From assembly GCF_963678635.1 (NCBI RefSeq), contig NC_087065.1, positions 78,253,396 to 78,317,395 on the forward strand: a stretch of DNA of 64,000 bases. The letters are read 5' to 3'. The DNA comes from Symsagittifera roscoffensis. Taxonomy: Eukaryota > Xenacoelomorpha > Acoela > Convolutidae. Under the pieces are notes generated by a model. The model searched no databases. It saw only the letters and a list, made by a program, of their open reading frames with translations, and was not told the DNA's origin. Made by a program: the position numbers and the translations under genes. This document shows positions 1 through 13,500 of the stretch, in pieces. Position 1 is the first letter of the stretch, and every line of letters starts with the position of its first letter.

Positions 1-1264
1 GCTGACCACCTTCAGATTTTACAGACGCAATCAATATGATAGGAAGTAACTAGTTGTTTGCTTGAGTCTTGTTGGCTAATGAGAGCTATTAAACGGCTAA
101 TAAAAACAATATGATAGAAAGCAACTAGTTGTTTGCTTGAGTCTTCTTGTTGGCTAATGAGAGCTAATAAACCGCTAATAAAATCAATATGATAGAAAGT
201 AACTAGATGTTTGCTTGAGTCTTCTTGTTGGCTAATGAGAGCTAAAAAACGGATAAAAAAATCAATATGATAGAAAGTAACTAGTTGTTTGCTTGAGTCT
301 TCTTGTTGGCTAATGAGAGCTAATAAACGGCTAAAAAAAATCAATATGATAGAAAGTAACTAGTTGTTTGCTTGAGTCTTCTTGTTGGCTAATGAGAGCT
401 TAAAAACGACTAATAAACTCAATATGATAGAAAGTAACTAGTTGTTTGCTTGAGTTTTCTTGTTGGCTAATGAGAGCTAATAAACGGCTAATAAAATCAA
501 TATGATAGAAAGTAACTAGTTGTTTGCTTGAGTCTTCTTGTTGGCTAATGAGAGCTAAAAAGTGGATAATAAAATCAATATGATAGAAAGTAACTAGTTG
601 TTTGCTTGAGTCTTCTTGTTGGCTAATGAGAGCTAATAAACGGCTAAAAAAATCAATATGATAGAAAGTAACTAGTTGTTTGCTTGAGTCTTCTTGTTGG
701 CTAATGAGAGCTTAAAAACGACTAATAAATTCAATATGATAGAAAGTAACTAGTTGTTTGCTTGAGTTTTCTTGTTGGCTAATGAGAGCTAATAAACGGC
801 TAATAAAATCAATATGATAGAAAGTAACTAGTTGTTTGCTTGAGTCTTCTTGTTGGCTAATGAGAGGTATTAAACGGCTAATAAAAACAATATGATAGAA
901 AGCAACTAGTTGTTTGCTTGAGTCTTCTTGTTGGCTAATGAGGGCTAATAAACGGCTATTAAAATCAATATGATAGAAAGTAACTAGTTGTTTGCTTGAG
1001 TCTTCTTGTTGGCTAATGAGAGCTAATGAACGGCTAATAAAATCCATATGATAGAAAGTAACTAGTTGTTTGCTTGAGTCTTCTTGTTGGCTAATGAGAG
1101 CTAATAAACGGCTAATAAAATCAATATGATAGAAAGTAACTAGTTGTTTGCTTGAGTCTTCTTGTTGGCTAATGAGAGCTAAATAACGGCTAATAAAATC
1201 AATATGATAGAAAGTAACTAGTTGTTTGCTTGAGTCTTCTTGTTGGCTAATGAGAGCTAATAAA
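1..1264. repeat. Satellite A block, mainly 78-bp monomers
   Basis: After one long monomer at the window edge, this block is almost all short-form monomers, joined by GGCTAATAAAATC or the variants GGCTAAAAAAATC and CGACTAATAAATTC. The two minus-strand open frames here are repeats of the 26-codon unit. The one ending at 1275 begins at GTG in the first long monomer, so it is an array boundary effect rather than a translation start. Confidence 0.85.
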
Positions 1265-2605
1265 CGGCTGACCACTTACAATTTTACAGACGCAAATAAA
1301 TATGATAGAAATTAACTAGTTGTTTGCTTGAGTCTTCTTGTTGACTAATGAGAACTAATAAACGACTGACCACCTTCAGATTTTACAGACGCAATCAATA
1401 TGATAGAAAGTAACTAGTTGTTTGCTTGAGTTGTCTTCTTGTTGGCTAAGGAGAGCTAATAAACGGCTGACCACTTAAGATTTTACAGACGCAATCAATA
1501 TGATAGAAAGTAACTAGTTGTTTGCTTGAGTTGTCTTCTTGTTGGCTAATGAGAGCTAATAAACGGCTGACCACTTAAGATTTTACAGACGCAATCAATA
1601 TGATAGAAAGTAACTAGTTGTTTGCTTGAACTGTCTTCTTGTTGGCTAATGAGAGCTAATAAACGGCTGACGACCTTCAGATTTTACAGACGCAATCAAT
1701 ATGATAGAAAGTAACTAGTTGTTTGCTTGAGTTGTCTTCTTGTTGGCTAATGAGAGCTAATAAACGGCTGACCACTTAAGATTTTACAGACGCAATCAAT
1801 ATGATAGAAAGTAACTAGTTGTTTGTTTGAACTGTCTTCTTGTTGGCTAATGAGAGCTAATAAACGGCTGACCAACTTCAGATTTTACAGACGCAATCAA
1901 TATGATAGGAAGTAACTAGTTGTTTGCTTGAGTCTTCTTGTTGGCTAACGAGAGTTAATAAACGGCTGACCACTTAAGATTTTACAGACGCAATCAATAT
2001 GATAGAAATTAACTGTTTGTTTGCTTGAGTCTTCTTGTTGGCTAATGAGAGCTAATAAACGGCTATTAAATCAATATGATAGAAAGTAACTAGTTGTTTG
2101 CTTGAGTCTTCTTGTTGGCTAATGAGAGCTAACGAACGGCTAATAAAATCAATATGATAGAAAGTAACTAGTTGTTTGCTTGAGTCTTTTTATTGGCTAA
2201 TGAGAGCTTAAAAACGGCTAATAAAATCAATATGATAGAAAGTAACTAGTTGCTTGCTTCAGTCTTCTTGTTGGCTAATGAGAGCTAATAAACGGCTAAT
2301 AAAATCAATATGATAGAAAGTAACTAGTTGTTTGCTTGAGTCTTCTTGTTGGCTAATGAGAGCTAATAAACGGCTAATAAAAACAATATGATAGAAAGCA
2401 ACTAGTTGTTTGCTTGAGTCTTCTTGTTGGCTAATGAGGGCTAATAAACGGCTAATAAAATCAATATGATAGAAAGTAACTAGTTGTTTGCTTGAGTCTT
2501 CTTGTTGGCTAATGAGAGCTAAAAAACGGCTAATAAAATCAATATGATAGAAAGTAACTAGTTGTTTGCTTGAGTCTTCTTGTTGGCTAATGAGAGCTAA
2601 TAAAT
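1265..2605. repeat. Satellite A, long block then short block
   Basis: Positions 1265-2062 are long-form monomers, including the rare variant GCTGACGACC near 1667. Positions 2063-2605 are short-form monomers. The switch to short form follows a monomer in which AACTAGTTG is changed to AACTGTTTG. The same long-then-short order and the same variants recur at about 9104-10541, 37425-38863 and 38864-40224, so this is one copy of a higher-order unit. Confidence 0.8.
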
Positions 2606-5600
2606 GGCTGACCACCTTCAGATTTTACAGACGCAATCAATATGATAGGAAGTAACTATTTGTTTGCTTGAGTCTTCTTGTTGGCTAATGAGTGTTAAAA
2701 AACGGCTAATGAAATCAATATGATAGAAAGTAACTAGTTGTTTGCTTGAGTTGTCTTCTTGTTGGCTAATGAGAGCTAATAAACGGCTGACCACTTAAGA
2801 TTTTACAGACGCAATCAATATGATAGAAAGTAATTAGTTGTTTATTTGAGTTGTTTTCTTGTTAGCTAAGGAGAGCTAATAAACGGCTGACCACTTAAGA
2901 TTTTACAGACGCAATCAATATGATAGAAAGTAACTAGATGTTTGCTTGAGTTGTCTTCTTGTTGGCTAATGAGAGCTAATAAAAGGCTGACCACTTAAGA
3001 TTTTACAGACGCAATCAATATGATAGAAAGTAACTAGTTGTTCGCTTGAGTTGTCTTCTTGTTGGCTAATGAGAGCTAATAAATGGCTGACCACCTTCAG
3101 ATTTTACAGACGCAATCAATATGATAGGAAGTAACTATTTGTTTGCTTGAGTCTTCTTGTTGGCTAATGAGTGTTAAAAAACGGCTAATGAAATCAATAT
3201 GATAGAAAGTAACTAGTTGTTTGCTTGAGTCTTCTTGTTGGCTAATGAGAGCTAATAAATGGCTGACCACCTTCAGATTTTACAGACGCAATCAATATGA
3301 TAGGAAGTAACTATTTGTTTGCTTGAGTCTTCTTGTTGGCTAATGAGTGTTAAAAAACGGCTAATGAAATCAATATGATAGAAAGTAACTAGTTGTTTGC
3401 TTGAGTTGTCTTCTTGTTGGCTAATGAGAGCTAATAAACGGCTGACCACTTAAGATTTTACAGACGCAATCAATATGATAGAAAGTAATTAGTTGTTTAT
3501 TTGAGTTGTTTTCTTGTTAGCTAAGGAGAGCTAATAAACGGCTGACCACTTAAGATTTTACAGACGCAATCAATATGATAGAAAGTAACTAGATGTTTGC
3601 TTGAGTTGTCTTCTTGTTGGCTAATGAGAGCTAATAAAAGGCTGACCACTTAAGATTTTACAGACGCAATCAATATGATAGAAAGTAACTAGTTGTTCGC
3701 TTGAGTTGTCTTCTTGTTGGCTAAGGAGAGCTAATAAACGGCTGGACCACTTAAAATTTTATAGACGCAATCAATATGATAGAAGGTAACTAGTTATTTG
3801 CTTGAGTTGTCTTCTTGTTGGGTAATGAGAGCTAATAAACGGCTGACCACTTAAGATTTTACAGACGCAGTCAATATGATAGAAAGTAAGTAGTTGTTTG
3901 CTTGAACTGTCTTCTTGTTGGCTAATGAGAGCTAATAAACGGCTGACCACTCAAGATTTTACAGACGTAATCAATATGATAGAAAGTAACTAGTTGTTTG
4001 CTTGAGTTGTCTTCTTGTTGGCTAATGAGAGCTTATAAACGGCTTACCACTTAAGATTTTACAGACGCAATCAATATGATAGAAAGTAACTAGCTGTTTG
4101 CTTGAGTTGTCTTCTTGTTGGCTAATGAGAGCTAATAAACGGCTGACCACTTAAGATTTTACAGACGTAATCAATATGATAGAAAGTAACTAGTTGTTTG
4201 CTTGAGTTGTCTTCTTGTTGGCTAATGAGAGCTTATAAACGGCTGACCACCTTCAGATTTTACAGACGCAATCAACATGATAGAAAGTAACTAGTTGTTT
4301 GCTTGAGTTGTCTTCTTGTTGGCTAAGGAGAGCTAATAAACGATTGACCACTTAAGATTTTACAGACGCAATCAATGTGGTAGAAAGTAACTAGTTGTTG
4401 GCTTGAGTTGTCTTCTTGTTGGCTAATGAGAGCTAATAAAAGGCTGACCACTTAAGATTTTACAGACGCAATCAATATGATAGAAAGTAACTAGTTGTTC
4501 GCTTGAGTTGTCTTCTTGTTGGCTAAGGAGAGCTAATAAACGGCTGACCACTTAAGATTTTATAGTCGCAATCAATATGATAGAAAGTAATTAGTTGTTT
4601 GCTTGAACTGTCTTCTTGTTGGCTAATGAGAGCTAATAAACGGCTGACCACTCAAGATTTTACAGACGTAATCAATATGATAGAAAGTAACTAGTTGTTT
4701 GCTTGAGTTGTCTTCTTGTTGGCTAATGAGAGCTTATAAACGGCTTACCACTTAAGATTTTACAGACGCAATCAATATGATAGAAAGTAACTAGTTGTTT
4801 GCTTGAGTTGTCTTCTTGTTGGCTAATGAGAGCTAATAAACGGCTGACCACTTAAGATTTTACAGACGTAATCAATATGATAGAAAGTAACTAGTTGTTT
4901 GCTTGAGTTGTCTTCTTGTTGGCTAATGAGAGCTTATAAACGGCTGACCACCTTCAGATTTTACAGACGCAATCAACATGATAGAAAGTAACTAGTTGTT
5001 TGCTTGAGTTGTCTTCTTGTTGGCTAAGGAGAGCTAATAAACGATTGACCACTTAAGATTTTACAGACGCAATCAATGTGGTAGAAAGTAACTAGTTGTT
5101 GGCTTGAGTTGTCTTCTTGTTGGCTAATGAGAGCTAATAAAAGGCTGACCACTTAAGATTTTACAGACGCAATCAATATGATAGAAAGTAACTAGTTGTT
5201 CGCTTGAGTTGTCTTCTTGTTGGCTAAGGAGAGCTAATAAACGGCTGACCACTTAAGATTTTATAGTCGCAATCAATATGATAGAAAGTAACTAGTTGTT
5301 TGCTTGAGTTGTCTTCTTGTTGGGTAATGAGAGCTAATAAACGGCTGACCACTTAAGATTTTACAGACGCAGTCAATATGATAGAAAGTAACTAGTTGTT
5401 TGCTTGAACTGTCTTCTTGTTGGCTAATGAGAGCTAATAAACGGCTGACCACTCAAGATTTTACAGACGTAATCAATAAGATAGAAAGTAACTAGTTGTT
5501 TGCTTGAGTTGTCTTCTTGTTGGCTAATGAGAGCTTGTAAACGGCTGACCACTTAAAATTTTACAGACGCAATCAATATGATAGAAAATAACTAGTTGTT

Positions 5601-7230
5601 TGCTTGAGTTGTCTTCTTGTTGGCTAATGAGAGCTAATAAACGGCTGACCACTTAAGATTTTACAGACGTAATCAATATGATAGACAGTAACTAGTTGTT
5701 TGCTTGAGTTGTCTTCTTGTTGGCTAATGAGAGCTTATAAACGGCTGACCACTTAAGATTTTACAGACGCAGTCAATATGATAGAAAGTAACTAGTTCTT
5801 GGCTTGAGTTGTCTTCTTGTTGGCTAAGGAGAGCTAATAAACGGCTGACCACCTTCAGATTTTACAGACGCAATCAATATGATAGAAAGTAACTAGTTGT
5901 TTGCTTGAGTTGTCTTCTTGTTGGCTAATGAGAGCTAATAAAAGGCTGACCACTTAAGATTTTACAGACGCAATCAATATGATAGAAAGTAACTAGTTGT
6001 TCGCTTGAGTTGTCTTCTTGTTGGCTAAGGAGAGCTAATAAACGGCTGACCACTTAAGATTTTATAGACGCAATCCATATGATAGAAAGTAACTAGTTGT
6101 TCGCTTGAGTTGTCTTCTTGTTGGCTAAAGAGAGCTAATAAACGGCTGACCACTTAAGATTTTATAGACGCAATCAATATGATAGAAAGTAACTAGTTGT
6201 TTGCTTGAGTTGTCTTCTTGTTGGGTAATGAGAGTTAATAAACGGCTGACCACTTAAGATTTTACAGAGGCAATCAATATGATAGCAAGTAACTAGTCGT
6301 TTGCTTGAAACTTCTTGTTGGCTAACGAGAGCTAATAAACGGCTGACCACCTTCAGAATTTACAGACGCATTCAATATGATAGGAAGTAACTAGTTGTTT
6401 GCTTGAGCCTTCTTGTTGGCGAATGAGAGCTAATGAACGGCTGACTACCCTAAGATTTACAGACGCAATCAATATGATAGAAAGTAACTAGTTGTTTGCT
6501 TGAGTCTTCTTGTTGGCTAATGAGAGCTAATAAACGGCTGACCACCTTCAGAATTTACAGACGCAATCAATATGATAGGAAGTAACTAGTTGTTTGCTTG
6601 AGTCTTCTTGTTGGCTAATGAGAGCTAATAAACGGCTGACCACTTATGATTTTACAGACGCAAATAAATATGATAGAGAGTAACTAGTTGTTTGTTTGAG
6701 TCTTCTTGTTGACTAATGAGAGCTAATGAACGGCTGACCACCTTCAGATTTTACAGACGCAATCAAGATGATAGAAAGTAACTAGTTGTTTGCTTGAGTT
6801 GTCTTCTTGTTGGCTAAGGAGAGCTAATAAACGGCTGACCACTTAAGATTTTACAGACGCAATCAATATGATAGAAAGTAAATAGTTGTTTGCTTGAGTT
6901 GTCTTCTTGTTGGCTAATGAGAGCTAATAAACGGCTGACCAATTAAGATTCTACAGACGCAATCAATATGATAGAAAGTAACTAGTTGTTTGCTTGAACT
7001 GTCTTCTTGTTGGCTAATGAGAGCTAATAAACGTCTGACCACCTTCAGATTTTACAGACGCAATCAATATGATAGGAAGTAACTTGTTGTTTGCTTGAGT
7101 CTTCTTGTTGGCTAATGAGAGCTAATAAACGGCGGACCACTTAAGATTTTACAGACGCAATCAATATGATAGAAAGTAACTGTTTGTTTGCTTGAGTCTT
7201 CTTGTTGGCTAATGAGAGCTAATAAACGGC
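2606..7230. repeat. Satellite A block, mainly ~100-bp monomers
   Basis: Mostly long-form monomers of the GAGTTGTC type, with isolated short-form junctions (GGCTAATGAAATC near 2705, 3183 and 3360). It contains a local 655-bp duplication: the marker monomer with AAATGGCTGACC occurs near 2604 and again near 3259, with a partial copy near 3079. It also contains a 701-bp seven-monomer duplication, seen as ATCAACATGATAG monomers starting near 4241 and 4942 and ATGTGGTAG monomers at 4373 and 5074. No coding or other feature is seen. Confidence 0.85.
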
Positions 7231-9103
7231 TAATAAAATCAATATGATAGAAAGTAACTAGTTGTTTGCTTGAGTCTTCTTGTTGGTTAATGAGAGCTAA
7301 TAAACGGCTAATAAAATCAATATGATAGAAAGAAACTAGTTGTTTGCTTGAGTCTTCTTGTTGGCTAATGAGAGCTTAAAAACGACTAATAAATTCAATA
7401 TGATAGAAAATAACTAGTTGTTTGCTTGAGTTTTCTTGTTGGCTAATGAGAGCTAATAAACGGCTAATAAAATCAATATGATAGAAAGTAACTAGTTGTT
7501 TGCTTGAGTCTTCTTGTTGGCTAATGAGAGCTATTAAACGGCTAATAAAAACAATATGATAGAAAGTAACTAGTTGTTTGCTTGAGTCTTCTTGTTGGCT
7601 AATGAGAGCTAATGAACGGCTAATAAAATCAATATGATAGAAAGTAACTAGTTGTTTGCTTGAGTGTTCTTGTTGGCTAATGAGAGCTAATAAACGGCTA
7701 ATAAAATCAATATGATAGAAAGTAACTAGTTGTTTGCTTGAGTCTTCTTGTTGGCTAATGAGAGCTAAAAAACGGCTAATAAAATCAATATGATAGAAAG
7801 TAACTAGTTGTTTGCTTGAGTCTTCTTGTTGGCTAATGAGAGCTAATGAAAGGCTAATAAAATCAATATGATAGAAAGTAACTAGTTGTTTGCTTGAGTC
7901 TTCTTGTTGGCTAATGAGAGCTGATAAACGGCTAATAAAATCAATATGATAGAAAGTAACTAGTTGTTTGCTTGAGTCTTCTTGTTGGCTAATGAGAGCT
8001 AAAAAACGGCTAATAAAATCAATATGATAGGAAGTAACTAGTTGTTTGCTTGAGTCTTCTTGTTGGCTAATGAGAGCTATTAAACGGCTAATAAACACAA
8101 TATGATAGAAAGCAACTAGTTGTTTGCTTGAGTCTTCTTGTTGGCTAATGAGAGCTAATAAACGGCTAATAAAATCAATATGATAGAAAGTAACTAGATG
8201 TTTGCTTGAGTCTTCTTGTTGGCTAATGAGAGCTAAAAAACGGATAATAAAATCAATATGATAGAAAGTAACTAGTTGTTTGCTTGAGTCTTCTTGTTGG
8301 CTAATGAGAGCTAATAAACGGCTAAAAAAATCAATATGATAGAAAGTAACTAGTTGTTTGCTTGAGTCTTCTTGTTGGCTAATGAGAGCTTAAAAACGAC
8401 TAATAAATTCAATATGATAGAAAGTAACTAGTTGTTTGCTTGAGTTTTCTTGTTGGCTAATGAGAGCTAATAAACGGCTAATAAAATCAATATGATAGAA
8501 AGTAACTAGTTGTTTGCATGAGTCTTCTTGTTGGCTAATGGGAGCTAAAAAACGGATAATAAAATCAATATGATAGAAAGTAACTAGTTGTTTGCTTGAG
8601 TCTTCTTGTTGGCTAATGAGAGCTAATAAACGGCTAAAAAATTCAATATGATAGAAAGTAACTAGTTGTTTGCTTGAGTTTTCTTGTTGGCTAATGAGAG
8701 CTAATAAACGGCTAATAAAATCAATATGATAGAAAGTAACTAGTTGTTTGCTTGAGTCTTCTTGTTGGCTAATGAGAGCTATTAAACGGCTAATAAAAAC
8801 AATATGATAGAAAGCAACTAGTTGTTTGCTTGAGTCTTCTTGTTGGCTAATGAGGGCTAATAAACGGCTATTAAAATCAATATGATAGAAAGTAACTAGT
8901 TGTTTGCTTGAGTCTTCTTGTTGGCTAATGAGAGCTAATGAACGGCTAATAAAATCAATATGATAGAAAGTAACTAGTTGTTTGCTTGAGTCTTCTTGTT
9001 GGCTAATGAGAGCTAAATAACGGCTAATAAAATCAATATGATAGAAAGTAACTAGTTGTTTGCTTGAGTCTTCTTGTTGGCTAATGAGAGCTAATAAACG
9101 GCT
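7231..9103. repeat. Satellite A block of 78-bp monomers
   Basis: An almost uninterrupted run of short-form monomers, giving 26-codon-repeat minus-strand frames of about 240 codons each. The block is closely similar to DNA near 35.7-37.4 kb and to the first 1.26 kb of the window. The right-hand frame ends upstream in a long monomer at 9104-9109 and opens with GTG. Confidence 0.85.
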
Positions 9104-10541
9104 GACCACTTTCAGATTTTACAGACGCAATCAATATGATAGGAAGTAACTAGTTGTTTGCTTGAGTCTTCTTGTTGGCTAATGAGAGCTAATAAACTGC
9201 TGACCACTTACAATTTTACAGACGCAAATAAATATGATAGAAATTAACTAGTTGTTTGCTTGAGTCTTCTTGTTGACTAATGAGAACTAATAAACGGCTG
9301 ACCACCTTCAGATTTTACAGACGCAATCAATATGATAGAAAGTAACTAGTTGTTTGCTTGAGTTGTCTTCTTGTTGGCTAAGGAGAGCTAATAAACGGCT
9401 GACCACTTAAGATTTTACAGACGCAATCAATATGATAGAAAGTAACTAGTTGTTTGCTTGAGTTGTCTTCTTGTTGGCTAATGAGAGCTAATAAACGGCT
9501 GACCACTTAAGATTTTACAGACGCAATCAATATGATAGAAAGTAACTAGTTGTTTGCTTGAACTGTCTTCTTGTTGGCTAATGAGAGCTAATAAACGGCT
9601 GACGACCTTCAGATTTTACAGACGCAATCAATATGATAGAAAGTAACTAGTTGTTTGCTTGAGTTGTCTTCTTGTTGGCTAATGAGAGTTAATAAACGGC
9701 TGACCACTTAAGATTTTACAGACGCAATCAATATGATAGAAAGTAACTAGTTGTTTGCTTGAACTGTCTTCTTGTTGGCTAATGAGAGCTAATAAACGGC
9801 TGACCAACTTCAGATTTTACAGACGCAATCAATATGATAGGAAGTAACTAGTTGTTTGCTTGAGTCTTCTTGTTGGCTAACGAGAGTTAATAAACGGCTG
9901 ACCACTTAAGATTTTACAGACGCAATCAATATGATAGAAATTAACTGTTTGTTTGCTTGAGTCTTCTTGTTGGCTAATGAGAGCTAATAAACGGCTAATA
10001 AAATCAATATGATAGAAAGTAACTAGTTGTTTGCTTGAGTCTTCTTGTTGGCTAATGAGAGCTAACGAACGGCTAATAAAATCAATATGATAGAAAGTAA
10101 CTAGTTGTTTGCTTGAGTCTTTTTGTTGGCTAATGAGAGCTTAAAAACGGCTAATAAAATCAATATGATAGAAAGTAACTAGTTGCTTGCTTCAGTCTTC
10201 TTGTTGGCTAATGAGAGCTAATAAACGGCTAATAAAATCAATATGATAGAAAGTAACTAGTTGTTTGCCTGAGTCTTCTTGTTGGCTAATGAGAGCTAAT
10301 AAACGGCTAATAAAAACAATATGATAGAAAGCAACTAGTTGTTTGCTTGAGTCTTCTTGTTGGCTAATGAGGGCTAATAAACGGCTAATAAAATCAATAT
10401 GATAGAAAGTAACTAGTTGTTTGCTTGAGTCTTCTTGTTGGCTAATGAGAGCTAAAAAACGGCTAATAAAATCAATATGATAGAAAGTAACTAGTTGTTT
10501 GCTTGAGTCTTCTTGTTGGCTAATGAGAGCTAATAAACGGC
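9104..10541. repeat. Satellite A higher-order unit, long then short monomers
   Basis: Long-form monomers at 9104-9995, including the GCTGACGACC variant near 9599, then short-form monomers at 9996-10541. The order and private variants match 1265-2605 and 37425-38863. The junction to the short form again uses the AACTGTTTG variant, near 9945. It is part of a copy of the segment 1-7 kb displaced by roughly 7.3-7.9 kb. Confidence 0.8.
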
Positions 10542-13500
10542 TGACCACCTTCAGATTTTACAGACGCAATCAATATGATAGGAAGTAACTATTTGTCTGC
10601 TTGAGTCTTCTTGTTGGCTAATGAGAGTTAAAAAACGGCTAATGAAATCAATATGATAGAAAATAACTAGTTTTTGCTTGAGTTGTCTTCTTGTTGGCTA
10701 ATGAGAGCTAATAAACGGCTGATCACTTAAGATTTTACAGACGCAATCAATATGATAGAAAGTAATTAGTTGTTTATTTGAGTTGTTTTCTTGTTAGCTA
10801 ACGAGAGCTAATAAACGGCTGACCACTTAAGATTTTACAGACGCAATCAATATGATAGAAAGTAACTAGATGTTTGCTTGAGTTGTCTTCTTGTTGGCTA
10901 ATGAGAGCTAATAAAAGGCTGACCACTTAAGATTTTACAGACGCAATCAATATGATAGAAAGTAACTAGTTGTTCGCTTGAGTTGTCTTCTTGTTGGCTA
11001 AGGAGAGTTAATAAACGGCTAGACCACTTAAAATTTTATAGACGCAATCAATATGATAGAAGGTTACTAGTTATTTGCTTGAGTTGTCTTCTTGTTGGGT
11101 AATGAGAGCTAATAAACGGCTGACCACTTAAGATTTTACAGACGCAGTCAATATGATAGAAAGTAATTAGTTGTTTGCTTGAACTGTCTTCTTGTTGGCT
11201 AATGAGAGCTAATAAACGGCTGACCACTCAAGATTTTTCCAGACGTAATCAATATGATAGAAAGTAACTAGTTGTTTGCTTGAGTTGTCTTCTTGTTGGC
11301 TAATGAGAGCTTATAAACGGCTTACCACTTAAGATTTTACAGACGCAATCAATATGATAGAAAGTAACTAGTTGTTTGCTTGAGTTGTCTTCTTGTTGGC
11401 TAATGAGAGCTAATAAACGGCTGACCACTTAAGATTTTACAGACGTAATCAATATGATAGAAAGTAACTAGTTGTTTGCTTGAGTTGTCTTCTTGTTGGC
11501 TAATGAGAGCTTATAAACGGCTGACCACCTTCAGATTTTACAGACGCAATCAACATGATAGAAAGTAACTAGTTGTTTGCTTGAGTTGTCTTCTTGTTGG
11601 CTAAGGAGAGCTAATAAACGATTGACCACTTAAGATTTTACAGACGCAATCAATGTGGTAGAAAGTAACTAGTTGTTGGCTTGAGTTGTCTTCTTGTTGG
11701 CTAATGAGAGCTAATAAACGGCTGACCACTTAAGATTTTACAGACGCAATCAATATGATAGAAAGTAACTAGTTGTTCGCTTGAGTTGTCTTCTTGTTGG
11801 CTAAGGAGAGCTAATAAACGGCTGACCACTTAAAATTTTATAGACGCAATCAATATGATAGAAAGTAACTAGTTGTTTGCTTGAGTTGTCTTCTTGTTGG
11901 GTAATGAGAGCTAATAAACGGCTGACCACTTAAGATTTTACAGACGCAGTCAATATGATAGAAAGTAATTAGTTGTTTGCTTGAACTGTCTTCTTGTTGG
12001 CTAATGAGGGCTAATAAACGGCTGACCACTCAAGATTTTACAGACGTAATCAATATGATAGAAAGTAACTAGTTGTTTGCTTGAGTTGTCTTCTTGTTGG
12101 CTAATGAGAGCTTATAAACGGCTTACCACTTAAGATTTTACAGACGCAATCAATATGATAGAAAGTAACTAGTTGTTTGCTTGAGTTGTCTTCTTGTTGG
12201 CTAATGAGAGCTAATAAACGGCTGACCACTTAAGATTTTACAGACGTAATCAATATGATAGAAAGTAACTAGTTGTTTGCTTGAGTTGTCTTCTTGTTGG
12301 CTAATGAGAGCTTATAAACGGCTGACCACCTTCAGATTTTACAGACGCAATCAACATGATAGAAAGTAACTAGTTGTTTGCTTGAGTTGTCTTCTTGTTG
12401 GCTAAGGAGAGCTAATAAACGATTGACCACTTAAGATTTTACAGACGCAATCAATGTGGTAGAAAGTAACTAATTGTTGGCTTGAGTTGTCTTCTTGTTG
12501 GCTAATGAGAGCTAATAAACGGCTGACCACTTAAGATTTTACAGACGCAATCAATATGATAGAAAGTAACTAGTTGTTCGCTTGAGTTGTCTTCTTGTTG
12601 GCTAAGGAGAGCTAATAAACGGCTGACCACTTAAAATTTTATAGACGCAATCAATATGATAGAAAGTAACTAGTTGTTTGCTTGAGTTGTCTTCTTGTTG
12701 GGTAATGAGAGCTAATAAACGGCTGACCACTTAAGATTTTACAGACGCAGTCAATATGATAGAAAGTAATTAGTTGTTTGCTTGAACTGTCTTCTTGTTG
12801 GCTAATGAGGGCTAATAAACGGCTGACCACTCAAGATTTTACAGACGTAATCAATATGATAGAAAGTAACTAGTTGTTTGCTTGAGTTGTCTTCTTGTTG
12901 GCTAATGAGAGCTTATAAACGGCTTACCACTTAAGATTTTACAGACGCAATCAATATGATAGAAAGTAACTAGTTGTTTGCTTGAGTTGTCTTCTTGTTG
13001 GCTAATGAGAGCTAATAAACGGCTGACCACTTAAGATTTTATAGACGTAATCAATATGATAGAAAGTAACTAGTTGTTTGCTTGAGTTGTCTTCTTGTTG
13101 GCTAATGAGAGCTTATAAACGGCTGACCACCTTCAGATTTTACAGACGCAATCAACATGATAGAAAGTAACTAGTTGTTTTCTTGAGTTGTCTTCTTGTT
13201 GGCTAAGGAGAGCTAATAAACGATTGACCACTTAAGATTTTACAGACGCAATCAATGTGGTAGAAAGTAACTAGTTGTTGGCTTGAGTTGTCTTCTTGTT
13301 GGCTAAGGAGAGCTAATAAACGGCTGACCACTTAAGATTTTACAGACGCAGTCAATATGATAGAAAGTAACTAGTTGTTTGCTTGAGTTGTCTTCTTGTT
13401 GGCTAATGAGAGCTTATAAACGGCTGACCACCTTCAGATTTTACAGACGCAATCAACATGATAGAAAGTAACTAGTTGTTTTCTTGAGTTGTCTTCTTGT

